DNA of 64,000 nt from Przewalskia tangutica (GCA_029844215.1 JAQGDG010000264.1:1-64000); one strand, 5' to 3'. Positions 48,766 through 60,020 are shown, numbered from the stretch's first letter. Notes: generated by a model not told the origin, from the letters alone. Program-made: numbers and translations.

Positions 48766-51079
48766 TGTCATGACCGACTGCCCATGATGTGCCTTACCCG
48801 GGCACCTAGTGATACGACATCGTAGAAAATCGGAAATAAAACTTAACGGAAACAAGATATAACATAAGAAAATAGGCCAACCAAAACGGTTGCATTCTTT
48901 GCATATAAGGAATTGAGCGATTACATCCTTTACAACCCGCCCACAAGCACTACGCACTTAAGAATGTAACAACAACTATGACGGACAGGGCCACGCCATA
49001 CCCCGAATGTACAAGAACCTACAACTCGTGGAAACATGCGAAAGATAAGCCTCCGAGAAACGGAGCTTCCCAATCTGTTCGTGATCCTATGGCGAGATCA
49101 ACAACCGATGTACTTACTGCGGCATGAACGGCCACGAAGGAGGTCGATAACAGTACCAGTATGTGAAAGCGCAAAATATCAGAAACGAAATCATAACGAT
49201 AAAATAAAACAGAGACATGTATGATAACAAAACTACGATTCACAACATAAAAGCAGTCATGTCAAGTCAGGGACTCACGCCCTCAAAGTCATCCCTCATG
49301 CCCGTGAAACTCTTTCCTCACTGTCGGCAGTCTAGGTATAAATCGTATGATACGTATAACATATCTCGGCCCATCCCATGGGACTCGATATGAATCGTAT
49401 GAAATACATGTCTCGGCCCATCTCATGGGACTCGATAGGAATCGTATGGAATACATGTCTCGGCCCATCTCATGGGACTCGATAGGAATCGTATGGAATA
49501 CATGTCTCGCCCATCTCACGGGACTCGACAGGAATCGTATGGAATACATGTCTCGGCCCATCTCACGGACTCGATAGGAATCGTATGGAATACATGTCTC
49601 GCCCATCTCATGGGACTCGATAGGAATCGTATGGAATACATGTCTCGCCCATCTCATGAGACTCGATAGGAATCGTATGGAATACATGTCTCGCCCATCT
49701 CGGGACTCGACAGAATCGTACACATGGACGACTCATCGAACGAATACATGCCCTACTTCATCCCACGGGACTCCGATAGAATCGAACATAACATTTAAAC
49801 TCTCTTTTAAGATAGATTAAGATAATACCATACTTTCCTTTTTAAAATCAAGTAGCAACATTCTTTTCAAAAGTTCAAGTTTGCCTAATTTCAAATACTC
49901 AAGTCTCATTTTCGAAAGGTTTCGTAGTTCATAGTCTTAATCACTTAATAACATAATTCTCTTTTAAAACAATTTGAGTAACATATGCCTTATGTGTGAG
50001 TAGGTTATTCTTGTTTATAACAATCTTATTAAAGCGTACGATCTAGGAAATGTAATACAATTTTGTCTTATCTTAGCTTCATGCGGATGGAGGTTTCTAC
50101 CGGTTTTAATATAATTAATTATTTGTCAATACATTTTCCTTTATTAACGCGGTGGTTCGCTCGATACTTATTCTCATTTCAAATCAAGAAACATTATTCT
50201 TTAAAAACCAAGTACTCATTACTCACGAATGAGGTTTCACACTTTTTAACAAAATTCATATCAATTCAATTAAGTCAAGTCTCTTATCTTTTAAGATCAA
50301 GTCTCTTAACTTCTAAAATCAATAAACCATTCTTTTACCTACATAAAGTCGTTATAACTAACTTCCCATAAAGCTATTATAACACTTTATGTTTTAAACC
50401 AACCAAAACTCATTTAGCACGTACGCCTATCGTTACATAGTTTACAAAACATCATGCTAGAAAGGATAGGAAGAGGTTTACATACCTCGCGACGATTATC
50501 GACAATTAGCAAAATGCTCCAAGTACTACAACCTTGCTAGCCTTTTCCACCCTTCAAGTAGAATACGCTACTCGTAGTACTTCCACCTATAATGGTCACA
50601 AAACGTCTATCAACCTCTAGAACTCTTCGTAGAATAATTCTAAGTACAAGGTTCCATATTCTATGAAAAATTCGGCAGCACCTCCCCCCCTGCAACCACC
50701 TAAATCTCCTCCTCTAACGAGGCCTGCTACCAAACCAACAATTCCAGGGGGGGTTACACGTCTAACCGGACGTGTACAATTTTACTCCACAATAATACTA
50801 CAAGTCTACTGTAAATACAGTTCAATTCTTTTTAATCATCCATCCAATATATCTTATACTCAATTCTAAACTACTACAATATGTAATATCCAATTACAAT
50901 AGAGGAACATAGATCATTACCTCGATAAGCCCAAAATTATCCAAGATTAAAAGTCGATCCTGAGCAACGTTTAGCTCCAATTCCTTACGCTCCAACCCGC
51001 TCCAAGCAACCCTTAGAAGTTTCTAAACAACTTCTCTTAACACTTCATCTAAGCTATGAAGATTTTTCTAGGGCTTCAT
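48766..51079 (-). repeat. T2 5' LTR, truncated by T6
   Basis: It begins TGTCATGACC (one transition from the usual end) and is collinear with 9792-11307 plus 14782-15880. It stops at GGGCTTCAT before T6 at 51080; the rest must lie beyond the window. Confidence 0.92.
49366..49796 (-). repeat. 47-bp minisatellite in T2 5' LTR, 9 units
   Basis: Same unit as 10375-11098, but nine copies. Central units are nearly identical, and the last two are disturbed. Confidence 0.95.
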
Positions 51080-51575
51080 TGTTATACCCCGTATTTTTCG
51101 GAGTATGTATGTGAGGACGTACGTACGTTTGTACAAACCCTATTTAGGTTAAAGAATGAACTTGTGAACTTTCGACGGAAAGGATTCCGAACCTCGCAGG
51201 AAATTATGCGTTTTAATATTTTAACCGATTACGGATTTTTCCGAGAGACGAAATATTTTGGACCATTAGGAGGGCGACATGTGTCACCCTTAGTTGGCTT
51301 TGGTTGGATGAATTGGGGGGCCTAGTGGGCAAGTCAATTGGTCAAGTCTTGCAAGTTGATTTTGTGTGAGTGGGAGTAGGTGAAGTGGACGGTTTTTGTG
51401 AAGGTAGTGGAGGCCACATGGCTCATTGTTGTGGTGGGCATGTGTTCCAATATTGTGGTGGACATATGTCCAATTATTGTGGGAGACACTTGGTTGGAAG
51501 ACCTCATCTTTCACATAGATCCTAAACCCAACCCTCCACTTGTTTTAATCTTGTCCCTTGAGTGTTCTATAAATA
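51080..51575 (+). promoter_or_regulatory. U3 promoter of T6 5' LTR
   Basis: Dyad GGGCGACATGTGTCACCC is at 51272-51289 and TATAAATA at 51568-51575, 488 bp into the LTR. Confidence 0.75.
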
Positions 51576-52689
51576 CCCTCGAGTGAAGACTTTCATCCAC
51601 TCCACACTTCTAAGTCTCAAAATCCTCCCTTGTAGTAGTGTTCTCGTCCAACTCCTCCCCTTCCTAGTGGCTTGGCGAGACCCCTTTGTAGAAAGTTGCC
51701 TTCTAGTAGTTACTATTCCAAAATACCCTAGCCCCAAATCCCTTATAGTTTTAGTGGTTGGTTAGAAACTTCTAAGGGTTTCTTGAGCCATCTGAGCGTA
51801 ATTAGGAGCTAAACCTTGCTCGTGATCGACATTTAACTTGGATAATTTTGGGCTTGTCGAGGTAAATACTCTTGTCCTTCTATTGTAATTGGAGATTACA
51901 TATAAGAATAGTTAAGAGTTGAGTATACGATATAGAAGGATATTAAAGAATAGAATTGAACTGTAATCACAGTAGAGGGTATAAAAGAAGAATTGAATCA
52001 GATTTTTACATGGACCGTATTTATGAGACTTTAGTAGTTTGACTGTAGGGAAATGCTGCCCAATTTTCCGTAGAATAGAACCCTCTGTTTAGAATATCCT
52101 ACGTAGTGATCAGACGTTGATAGGCGATTTGACTATTATAGTTTGATACTCTGCGCGCGACATACTCGACTTGGCAGGTGGATTTCGCCGAGAAGGTATG
52201 TGATTCTTCCTATCCTCTTGAGCATGATATTTTAAAATATATATATAGTACGGTAGACGTACATGTGTTAACTGAACATGGTTTTACTGGACGTCTTTTG
52301 ACTTGAGTCTAAATAATAAGAACCTTGAAGTATTTCAAAAGAATTATGAATCATTTCTGAAAGAAGAGTAATACTTGATTTTTAAACAGAAAGCTTAAGA
52401 GTTATACTAGCTTTATGGGAAGTTAGGTATAATGACTTAAGAAAGATAAAAGGAACAGTTTTACTTATTTGTTTATGAAAATCTTGTATTGATTTCTGAA
52501 AGGTGTAGTAAGATAGTTTGATAAGTAAACATGTTATGATGCTACACGTGTTAGTGTCTTGTGATGTTGTGTAAGTGGGTTATTATTGTTGTGCTTACGT
52601 TGTTAAACGTTAAGACCGTTGTACTGTTATTATATCACATACCCCCTTGACTTGTTATACCGAGGGCTTGCTACCCTTGATGCGGGTCT

Positions 52690-52910
52690 ATACTACCATG
52701 CGTCCGTCACGTGACTATGCGCGAGCTACGGAGTTCCGTGATTGATCATTCAGGTGTATTATCTCGACGCGAGGATGCCTCATGCGGCAGTGCGACTACG
52801 CGTCTATGTGACTATGCGACTACGGGAGTCCAGGGTACCGGGTTAGCTACCCCGTCACGAGGAATACCTGCACGGCTGGTGTGCGACCTATGCGGATCGG
52901 GAAGTCGAGA
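52690..52910 (+). repeat. Irregular GC-rich repeats in T6 U5
   Basis: GTGACTATGCG and GACTACGCG motifs recur about every 20-100 bp without a clean period. The 3' LTR copy (63260-63460) is very different in indels. The position is the minisatellite slot of the other LTRs. Confidence 0.5.
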
Positions 52911-53508
52911 ATAGGCACGCATAATGATACTATGGGCGATCGCCTTGCTTCGATCATTAGCGGCCTAGAAAAGACCCGGTTATGTTATACCTATTTCGCT
53001 TTTGGTTATGTGGCACTATGTGCGGTTACATTGGTTGTTTACATATATTTGTAAAATTGATTTTAAAATGGTATGATTTCATTTAAAGTACTTTACGCTT
53101 CACATACTTGGTACTGTTGTCTTGACTCTTCGTAAATTGCCGCCCATGCCGCAGAGGAAGGGAAGCAGCGGATCCTCGCTTAGGATCTTTTCTTTGGTGT
53201 CGTGAGCTCCATCTTCTCCGAGGCTCGACTTTCGTATGATCTCCCTGTTGTTGTAGATAGTTTGTACATTCAGGTATGGCGGGCCCCGTCCCGCCATAGT
53301 TGTTTACTTCCTGTAGGTTCAGAGTCCCATTGCAGTTGGGATGTAATCGCGATTTGGGTATTTATATATATGCCGAAGGCAACTTTTCCTCGTATAAACT
53401 GCGTGTCATTTACATTGTTTCATGTCTTGTTTTTATATTCCGTTACTCGATGTATGACTACTTGGGTGCGGGTAAGGCACGATCCGCCCGGATCGGTCGT
53501 GACAAAAG

Positions 53509-53520
53509 TGGTATCGAAGC
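53509..53520 (+). other. T6 primer-binding site, changed
   Basis: TGGTATCGAAGC follows the LTR by four bases; intact copies have TGGTATCAGAGC. Two or three positions would not pair. Confidence 0.8.
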
Positions 53521-53701
53521 GCTAATCCTCGGAAAGTGTCTGCATCGTATCTAGTAAGTCTTGATTATCGGTGTGTTGTGCACCACACCAATAATCGTGA
53601 GGCTATAGGATATTTAGGATTGGTTTTCATTCTTCTCACTCCGAGATCGTGCTCAGAGTCGTGTTATAAGTTGGACCTCTAACGTATTTTTCTACTAGAT
53701 T

Positions 53702-54985
53702 ATGCCTCCACGCAGGCAACCCGCCCGGCGGCAAGGCAATGGAGGAGTCACTAGTAGGACACCGAGAGTCACGAGGGCTCGTGCCCGCCTATACCCGAGG
53801 CGATACCGACGGCGAAGTTCCACGACGCCGCCCGGCCCAGCAGGTTTGTGAGCCGCAACATTAGCCGAGACCACGCACTGCGCACTCCCCACACTGGAGC
53901 AGAGATGGGTTACGAGATGCCCGCCATCGCCGTGATTGTGCCGCACATGAGGATAGGGGCCGACGCAAGCCCAAAGAGCACCCGTGGTACATCCTAGATC
54001 GGACACCGAGACTACGGATTTTCTCGAGTCAGAGCCCGCCGAGTTCTACGGTCGAGGCACGAGGATGATCCGCAGGAGTTTATACGTCGATTCAGAGATC
54101 ATGCGAGTGATCAAGGCTTCGAGACCGAGTCGTGATCTTCGCATCGGCCGCGTGATACCGCACCGATCGGTTTGATTCGTGGGAGCTATCCGGGAGAGCA
54201 CGCTCGCCTATTTGGGACGAGTTCTCGAGGCTTTTCTCACTCACTTCTTGCCTCCGCAGATGGAGAGGCACGCCGATAAGTTTTGATCTTTGAGACAGAG
54301 GGTGCACCGTTGGGAGTATAACATTGAGTTTGATTCGTTGGCTCGAGCATGTCCCCGCGCCAGTAGCATACGAGGACCGAGTGCACCGCTACGCCACCGG
54401 GTTAGATGATTATCCGCGAGTCTTGCTCAGTGGCTCTTCACCGCATGGACATTGCCCGCACGCAGCTCGTGCGACTTGGATGCGAGGCGTAAGGCCGACG
54501 TCCATATATCAGCGAATGAAGAAGGCCGGGCGGTAGGATCTTTTGGTAGCTCTCGGGTGGGCGGCCAGAGAGCCTAGATTTGCACCACACAACCCGGCTC
54601 AGAGCACTCCGACACCGCCTTCGATGTACCAGAGTATTCGGGGCGTCGTGGCCCTGTGACTTGACTTCCGCGGCGAGGTGCTAACCGACGAGGTCCGCTC
54701 GGTGTCCGATGTGGTAGATTCCATTCGTGGAGTTGTGGTACTACTTCGAGTTTGCTATACTTGTGGCCGCAGGTCACTATGCGAGTCCGTCCACTGTGGC
54801 AGCACTGGACGAGGGGTCACCTTGGTCCATTGGCGGTCTTCATCCCCACAGCTTACTCGCCCGAGGGCGTGGTACTCATGGACCAGCAGTCGCGGCAGGT
54901 CGTGGCGCAGGTCTCAGCCTCTAGGTCCTCGAACGCATTTATGCCTTATCCATGGCAGACGTGAGGCGCACCGATGTCACACAGT
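53702..54985 (+). pseudogene. gag: T6 gag, frameshifted
   Basis: ATGCCTCCACGCAGGCAAC at 53702 is the family gag start, about 200 bp after the LTR. The core lies near 54040-54480 (AYEDRVHRYATGLDDY within a 70-codon piece from 54324; the HMDIARTQL-like block near 54445). The zinc-knuckle region near 54740-54790 reads CYTCGRRSLCES. Homology is continuous, but frames shift many times, and no piece of the core exceeds about 70 codons. Protease follows without a visible gap, as in a Gag-Pol polyprotein. Confidence 0.83.
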
Positions 54986-55270
54986 ACTTTATCGGTTCAT
55001 GTTGTGACGTGTATGCCTTGATAGATCCGGTTCTACTCCCTATATATCTCCTCTTATTGCTAGTAGGATAGGGATGAGCACGAGTCCATAGACCGCTTTT
55101 GAGGTAGCCTACGCCGATGGTGATTCGGTGGTAGCTCGGCGTATAGGGCTTGCCCTGTGACTTTATGTAGTCGCCGACCAGCCGACTTGATAGAGTTGGA
55201 CATGACCGATTTCGACGTGATCACGGGCATGGATTGGCTAGCTTCTGCTACGCCCCATGTGATCGCAGGA
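54986..55270 (+). pseudogene. pol: T6 aspartic protease
   Basis: ALIDPVL (active-site Asp codon 55024-55026) stands where this clade has D-P/S-G; the Gly is not visible. The domain closes with DFDVITGMDWLAS (55208-55246). Between them homology to T0 (9060-8800, inverted) is clear but out of frame. It would process Gag-Pol in particles. Confidence 0.8.
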
Positions 55271-56340
55271 GAGAGTACGGTTCCAGCTTTCTGGGAGCCG
55301 TTATTGGTGGGAGGAACACCGTGTCGCCGAGGGTAGGTTTATTTCCTACCTCAAGGCCGAAGATGGTGCGGCGGGTATATCTACCATCTCATTCGGTGTT
55401 TGATAATCGAGGTCATGCACAGATTTCTACGGGCCCAGAGTCGAGTTCCCGGATGTGTTTGCAGGCGACCTCCCGGTATCCTCCCGAGAGGGAGATAGAG
55501 TTTTGTATCGATGTCTTGCGACACTTCGGCCTATTTCCATTCCGCCATACGTAATGGCACCGCGAGTTGAGAGAATGAAGGACCACCGAGAGATTTGGCC
55601 GAGAAGCGGCTTCATCAGCCTAGTGTTTCTCCCGGGAGCGCCAGATTGTTCGTGAAGAAGAAGACGACGCGCATGTGTTGATTGATTACGGTGCAACAAG
55701 GTGACCATTAAGAATGTATACCCCTTCCCAAGATTAATGATTTGTTCGACCAGTTGCAGGGTGCGAGATATTTCTCCAAGATTGATCTGCGATCGGGCTA
55801 TCATCAGGTGCGAGTTAGAGAGGCGAATATCCCTGGATCGCATTCGGACCAGACGCACTATGAGTTCAGGGTTATGTCTTTAGGTTTGACCAATGCTCCG
55901 GCAGTATTCATGGATTTGATGAACCGAGTGTTCAAGACATTTTTGGACACGTTTGTGATAGTGTTCATTGATGACATCTTGGTTTATTCCCCGCCGAGCG
56001 GAGCATGCGAGCATTTGAGGATCTTGAGATTTCTCCAGACCAGCTTATCGCCAAGTTTTCCAAATGTGAGTTTTGTTGGCTTCTGGCATTTCTTGGGCAT
56101 ATCAGGTGGTCGATGGTATTCGGGTGGATTCGCCAAGATCGGCGCGATGACTGCCTGCACCTACTACTCCGGCTGAGTGCGCAACTTTAGGCCTCGCAGT
56201 TATTATCGGTTCGGAGAAGTTTGCTTCATCTCTCGCACCATTGACTAGGCCGACTCGTAGCGGCTAAGTTTCATTGATCACGCCGCGGAGGTTTCGCCAT
56301 CTTGAAGGAGACCGACGACCGCCTTCTTACTCTTCCGGAG
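55271..56340 (+). pseudogene. pol: T6 reverse transcriptase
   Basis: The linker to about 55480 contains GGTAGGTTTATTTCCTACC. The RT fold is well kept in a 144-codon piece from 55742: FSKIDLRSGYHQVRV (first catalytic Asp codon 55784-55786), LTNAPAVFMDLMNRVF, and VFIDDILVYS (catalytic Asp pair 55970-55975). FIDD is the usual form in Ty3/gypsy. Downstream, KFSKCEFCW and FLGH follow in another frame (56047-56105). Frameshifts near 55690-55740, 55990-56045 and after 56105 interrupt it. RT would copy element RNA into DNA. Confidence 0.9.
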
Positions 56341-56372
56341 GTCCATGGCTATGTCGTATTGTGATGCGTCGT
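56341..56372 (+). pseudogene. pol: T6 RNase H, first bases, cut by S3
   Basis: The frame from 56345 gives MAMSYCDAS-like codons, the start of the Ty3-type RNase H where the first catalytic Asp sits (CDAS). It stops at 56372 with S3. Confidence 0.72.
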
Positions 56373-57044
56373 TGTTATACCCCGTAGTTGCAGGGTTTGT
56401 ATGTGAGGACGTACGTACGAGAGTACGGCAGAAAATTTTGAAAAGAAAGAAAGATGTGAGTTTTCACTAAAAGTTCCGGTTATTTGTGAAGAAAAAGGTT
56501 CGTTAATGGGAATTGGATTCCCAGACGGTATTCGGACTTCTGGAATATTAGAGAATTATGGAATTTTATTTTCTAAATGGTCACGTGGGGCCCACTGAGA
56601 AATTTACTGCTGTGGGGCCCACTTTGTTTTGAGATTTTGGCCATTGTGGATTTTTTTCAAAGACGTTTGAGGGCGATAGGAGGGTGACACGTGTCACCCC
56701 GCCTAGGTGGCTTGGCGAAATGACCTTTGTGCACAACACCCTAGAGTCGTTTTAAACGAAACGCTTTCAGAATCTGCGAAGGGAAAATTCACTATGTCGT
56801 TTTGTATTTTTGGATTTTTCCGAGAGACGGAACATTTTGGACCAACGGGAGGTGACATGTGTCACCTCACATCGAAGCTAGGTGGGCGCACTGACGATGT
56901 GGGTGTCCGGGTAGATATTTTTGGTAGATATTTGTGAGGGTTTTAAGGAGTAGGGCTAGTGCACTTGGGCATATCTTGGCCTTACACTTGTGTAGCACTT
57001 GGCTAGATCTTGGCCATTGGTTGGCCTTTGGTTTGCTATAAATA
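56373..57044 (+). promoter_or_regulatory. Composite U3 of S3: two dyads and TATA box
   Basis: GGGTGACACGTGTCACCC (56682-56699, perfect palindrome with CACGTG core), GAGGTGACATGTGTCACCTC (56849-56868) and TATAAATA (57037-57044). Confidence 0.75.
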
Positions 57045-58894
57045 CCCCTTAGTTGATGAACTTTCTTCATCCAAAATCATTTTCCAAGTCTTGAAATCTC
57101 TCCTGTGAGTTGAAATCGTCCAAAGCCCTCCCTCATGAGCTTTGGCCGAGAGGCCCCCTTTTAGTGAGGCTTGGCCCAGGGGTACCCCTAGCCTAGTTGT
57201 TTTCGTATAATACCCTTGTTGTGGTATAGAAATACTCCTAGTATTGTTATAATGCCCAAAATACCTTAGCCTTGTACCTTGTAGTATTCCAAAGATACCT
57301 CATACGTAGAGTCCGAAATACTACCTTTGTCCTTTTTAGTCTCAAACCGAAACCCTAAGGAAATCTTCATAGTTGGTCAAGTATTTGAGTAGAAGTTGGT
57401 TAGAACTTCTAAGGGTTGTTTGGAGTGGTTTGGAGCGCACTGAGCGAGCTAAACCTTGCTCAGATCGACATTATAACTTGGATAATTTTGGGCTTACCGG
57501 TAATTATCTTGTCCTCTTTTGTAATTGGAAATTACATGTTTGTTAGAATATATAGTTGAGGTATACTATATATGGAACTATACTTAGTATTCGCAATGTC
57601 TTTTGACTTAAGCTGAAGAATAAATAATCGAATCGAATCAGTATTTACATAGATCAGACGGTAGACTTGTGTAGTATTCTCGAGTAATTGTACACGTCCG
57701 TAGACGTGTAAACCCCCGGTTGGCTTTGCAGGCCTCGATAGAGGAGATTTACGCTGTGCTGTGAGGTCTTCTAATTTTCTATAGAAAGATAAACTTGTGT
57801 TTTGGGGTTAATAGACGTTTGACCTTTATAGGTGAAAGTACTAGAGTAGCGTATTCTACTCGGAAGTGGAAAGGGCTAGCAAGTTGTAGTACTTGGAGCA
57901 TTTTGCTTATCGTCGATAAATCGTCGCGAGGTATGTGAACCTCTTCCTATCTTTTCTAGCATGATTGTTGTGGAACTATGTAGTGCGGTAGACGATACGT
58001 GCTAAGTGATTTGGTTGGTTTAAAACATGTGGTGTTATAATAGCTTTATGGGAAGTTAGTTATAACGACCTTATGTAAGTGAAAATGGTTTCTTGATGTT
58101 AGAAGTTAAGAGACTTGATCTTATAAGATAAGAGACTTAACTTCTTTGTTTTAATGTGGATGTTGTGTGAAACCTCCTTCGTGAGTACGGAGTACTTGGT
58201 TTTGAAAGGGATCATGTTTTACTGATTTGAAATCGTAATGTGTATCGACAGCACCATCAAGCGTTAATAAAGGAAAATGTATTGAATAATGATGAATTGT
58301 ATTAAAACCAGTAAACCTCCATCTGCATAGAAACTAAGATGAGACAAAATGATATTACATTTTCTAGATCATGTCAGTAATAAGAATGTTGTAAACAAGA
58401 ATAACCTACTCACGCGAGACTTATATTACTCAATTGTTCTAAAAGGAATCAAGTGATTAAGTTTATGAACTATGAAACCATTTGAAAATGAGAAGCTTGA
58501 GAAATTGAAACTAGGCAAACCGGAACTTAGGAAAAGAATGTTGTTACTTGATTTTGAAAAGGAATGTGGGTTGGTCATTCTAATACTACGTATCGGGTGA
58601 CTTTGATAAGTAATGGATCTCTTTAAAGAATTTAACTGACGTAGTACTTTAGGGTTGAAACCGACTTTGGCATAAAATGAAGGTACTTTGAGTGATGTGA
58701 AACTTGCATGCTTGTTGTGGTGAAACATTCCTATGCTTGTTGTTGTGAAACTTGCCTATGCTTGTGATGATTTGTTGTGCAAGTGTGGTGTTTCTGTGTT
58801 ACCGCGTCTCTAGATAGAGGGTTATGAGTTGAGGTTTCTTACCGCTCGCACAGGTATCGTGGTCGGCTCGTATTTGCCCGCCTCGTGGCATTCG

Positions 58895-59060
58895 GCCTTG
58901 GTATCCGTAGTCACCGCACTTGCCGTCGAGATAGTGACGAAGTTTCGTGATACGGCCTTGGTCCACGGTGGTCACCGTACTTGCCCCGGTCCGCGCGTGG
59001 CCGCCTTGGTATCCGTGGTCGCTCGCACTTGCCCGTATCGGCCGTGTTTTTGCATTGTAT
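58895..59060 (+). repeat. U5 minisatellite of S3, about 50-bp units
   Basis: GGCCTTGGTATCCGTAGTCA-like segments, each followed by CGCACTTGCC, recur about three times. They occupy the same slot as in the other LTRs. Confidence 0.6.
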
Positions 59061-59721
59061 TATTGGTACGGTCGGATCTGGTAGTTATACTTGTCCCAGT
59101 TTTATAACACGCGTGGGACATGGTGTTCATGTATAATCCTTGGTATTGTTATATCATAAAGCTATAGCGAGGAAGAAATTCCACGCACGAGTGATAATTT
59201 GGAGCGTGAGTCCTGTCTTGACAGAATCGTTATATGTTATATATATCGTAGTTTGGTCATCATACATGTCTCTGCTTTATATAGACTATTATGATTTCAT
59301 TTCTGATATTTGCTTCACATACTTGGTACTGTGATCGACCTCCTTCGGCCGCGTTCATGCCGCAGTAGAGGTACAGTCGTGGTTCCTCGCTCATAGGATC
59401 ACGCCAGCGCATTTGAAGCTCCGTTTCTCCGGAGGCTTATCTTTTGCAGTGTTCCCGAGTTGCAGGTTCTTGTACATTCTGGGTATGGCGGGCCCTGTCG
59501 TCATAGTCATTGTATATCTTAGAGGCCATGTAATCTTTGTAGGCGTGGTTGTAAAAGGATTAAAGCTGGAGTTTTATGTATATACGAAGGCAACTATTTT
59601 GGTTGCTTTGCTTATTCATTTATCTCTTGTTAAATGACTCTTGTTTTGTGTTCGATTTTCTCGATGTTTGTATCACTAGGGTGCGGTAAGGCACCAAAGA
59701 ACGCCCTGCAACGTTCTGATC

Positions 59722-60020
59722 GCATCGGGCTTGTATGTGAGTTGATGCAGCAGGAAAGGTTATAGCATACGATCCCGACTTAAGAAACATGAGGAACTAC
59801 CACCCATGATTTGAGTCGGTGGTGATTCACGCCAAGATCTCGAGGCACTATTTGTATGGGGTTCATGTGGATATTTATACGCACCACAAGAGCCTCCAAG
59901 ATATCTTCACCGAGAGGAGCCGAACTTACGAGAGACGGTGGTTAGAGTCACGAGGATTACGATGTCGACATCCTGCACTCACCCAGAAGGCCAATGTTGT
60001 GGCAGATGCCTCAGTCGTAG
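59722..60020 (+). pseudogene. pol: T6 RNase H, main part
   Basis: After S3, codons give ELMQQERL, then in another frame HLYGVHVDIYTHHKSLQDIF (59849-59908), the family's H-x-L-Y-G region with T-H/D-HKSL. ANVVADA (59991-60011) marks the domain end. At least three frameshifts are present. RNase H would remove the RNA strand during reverse transcription. Confidence 0.85.

Larger units (their letters stand above)
9792..51079 (-). mobile_element. T2: gag-only element, split by S1, T3 and T6
   Basis: The T2 3' LTR lies in three pieces (9792-11307, 14782-16113, 46206-46726; about 3.36 kb when joined). The 2039-bp interior is 46727-48765, and the 5' LTR from 48766 is interrupted at 51080 by T6. The interior has a Met primer site, gag, a short integrase relic, hairpin and purine tract. 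Both LTRs carry the same 47-bp minisatellite. The base span includes T3 and all that is nested in it. The target duplication cannot be tested because the right end is outside the window (left flank ACCTC). Confidence 0.88.
51080..53504 (+). repeat. T6 5' LTR
   Basis: 2425 bp, TGTTATACCCCGTATTTTTC to GATCGGTCGTGACA. It is about 1 kb shorter than the other LTRs. It shares their ends, the block near 51808-51868 (GGATAATTTTGGGCTTGTCG) and the GTATGTGA site near 52196, but has its own U3 centre (51300-51540). Confidence 0.96.
56373..59721 (+). mobile_element. S3: solo LTR in T6 RNase H, ragged 3' end
   Basis: The LTR begins TGTTATACCCCGTAGTTGCA at 56373 and is collinear with S1 up to GGGTGCGGTAAGGCACC near 59697. 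The last about 25 bp only faintly resemble the usual end and lack CGTGACA. T6 coding homology resumes at about 59722 (GCATCGGGCTTG); the left flank has GCGTCG, so the duplication is imperfect or the right edge changed. Confidence 0.88.

Noticed and set aside
55742..56176. A functional reverse transcriptase gene
   Set aside because: The 144-codon piece has the catalytic Asp residues, but upstream and downstream frames shift several times, so no full enzyme can be read as given.
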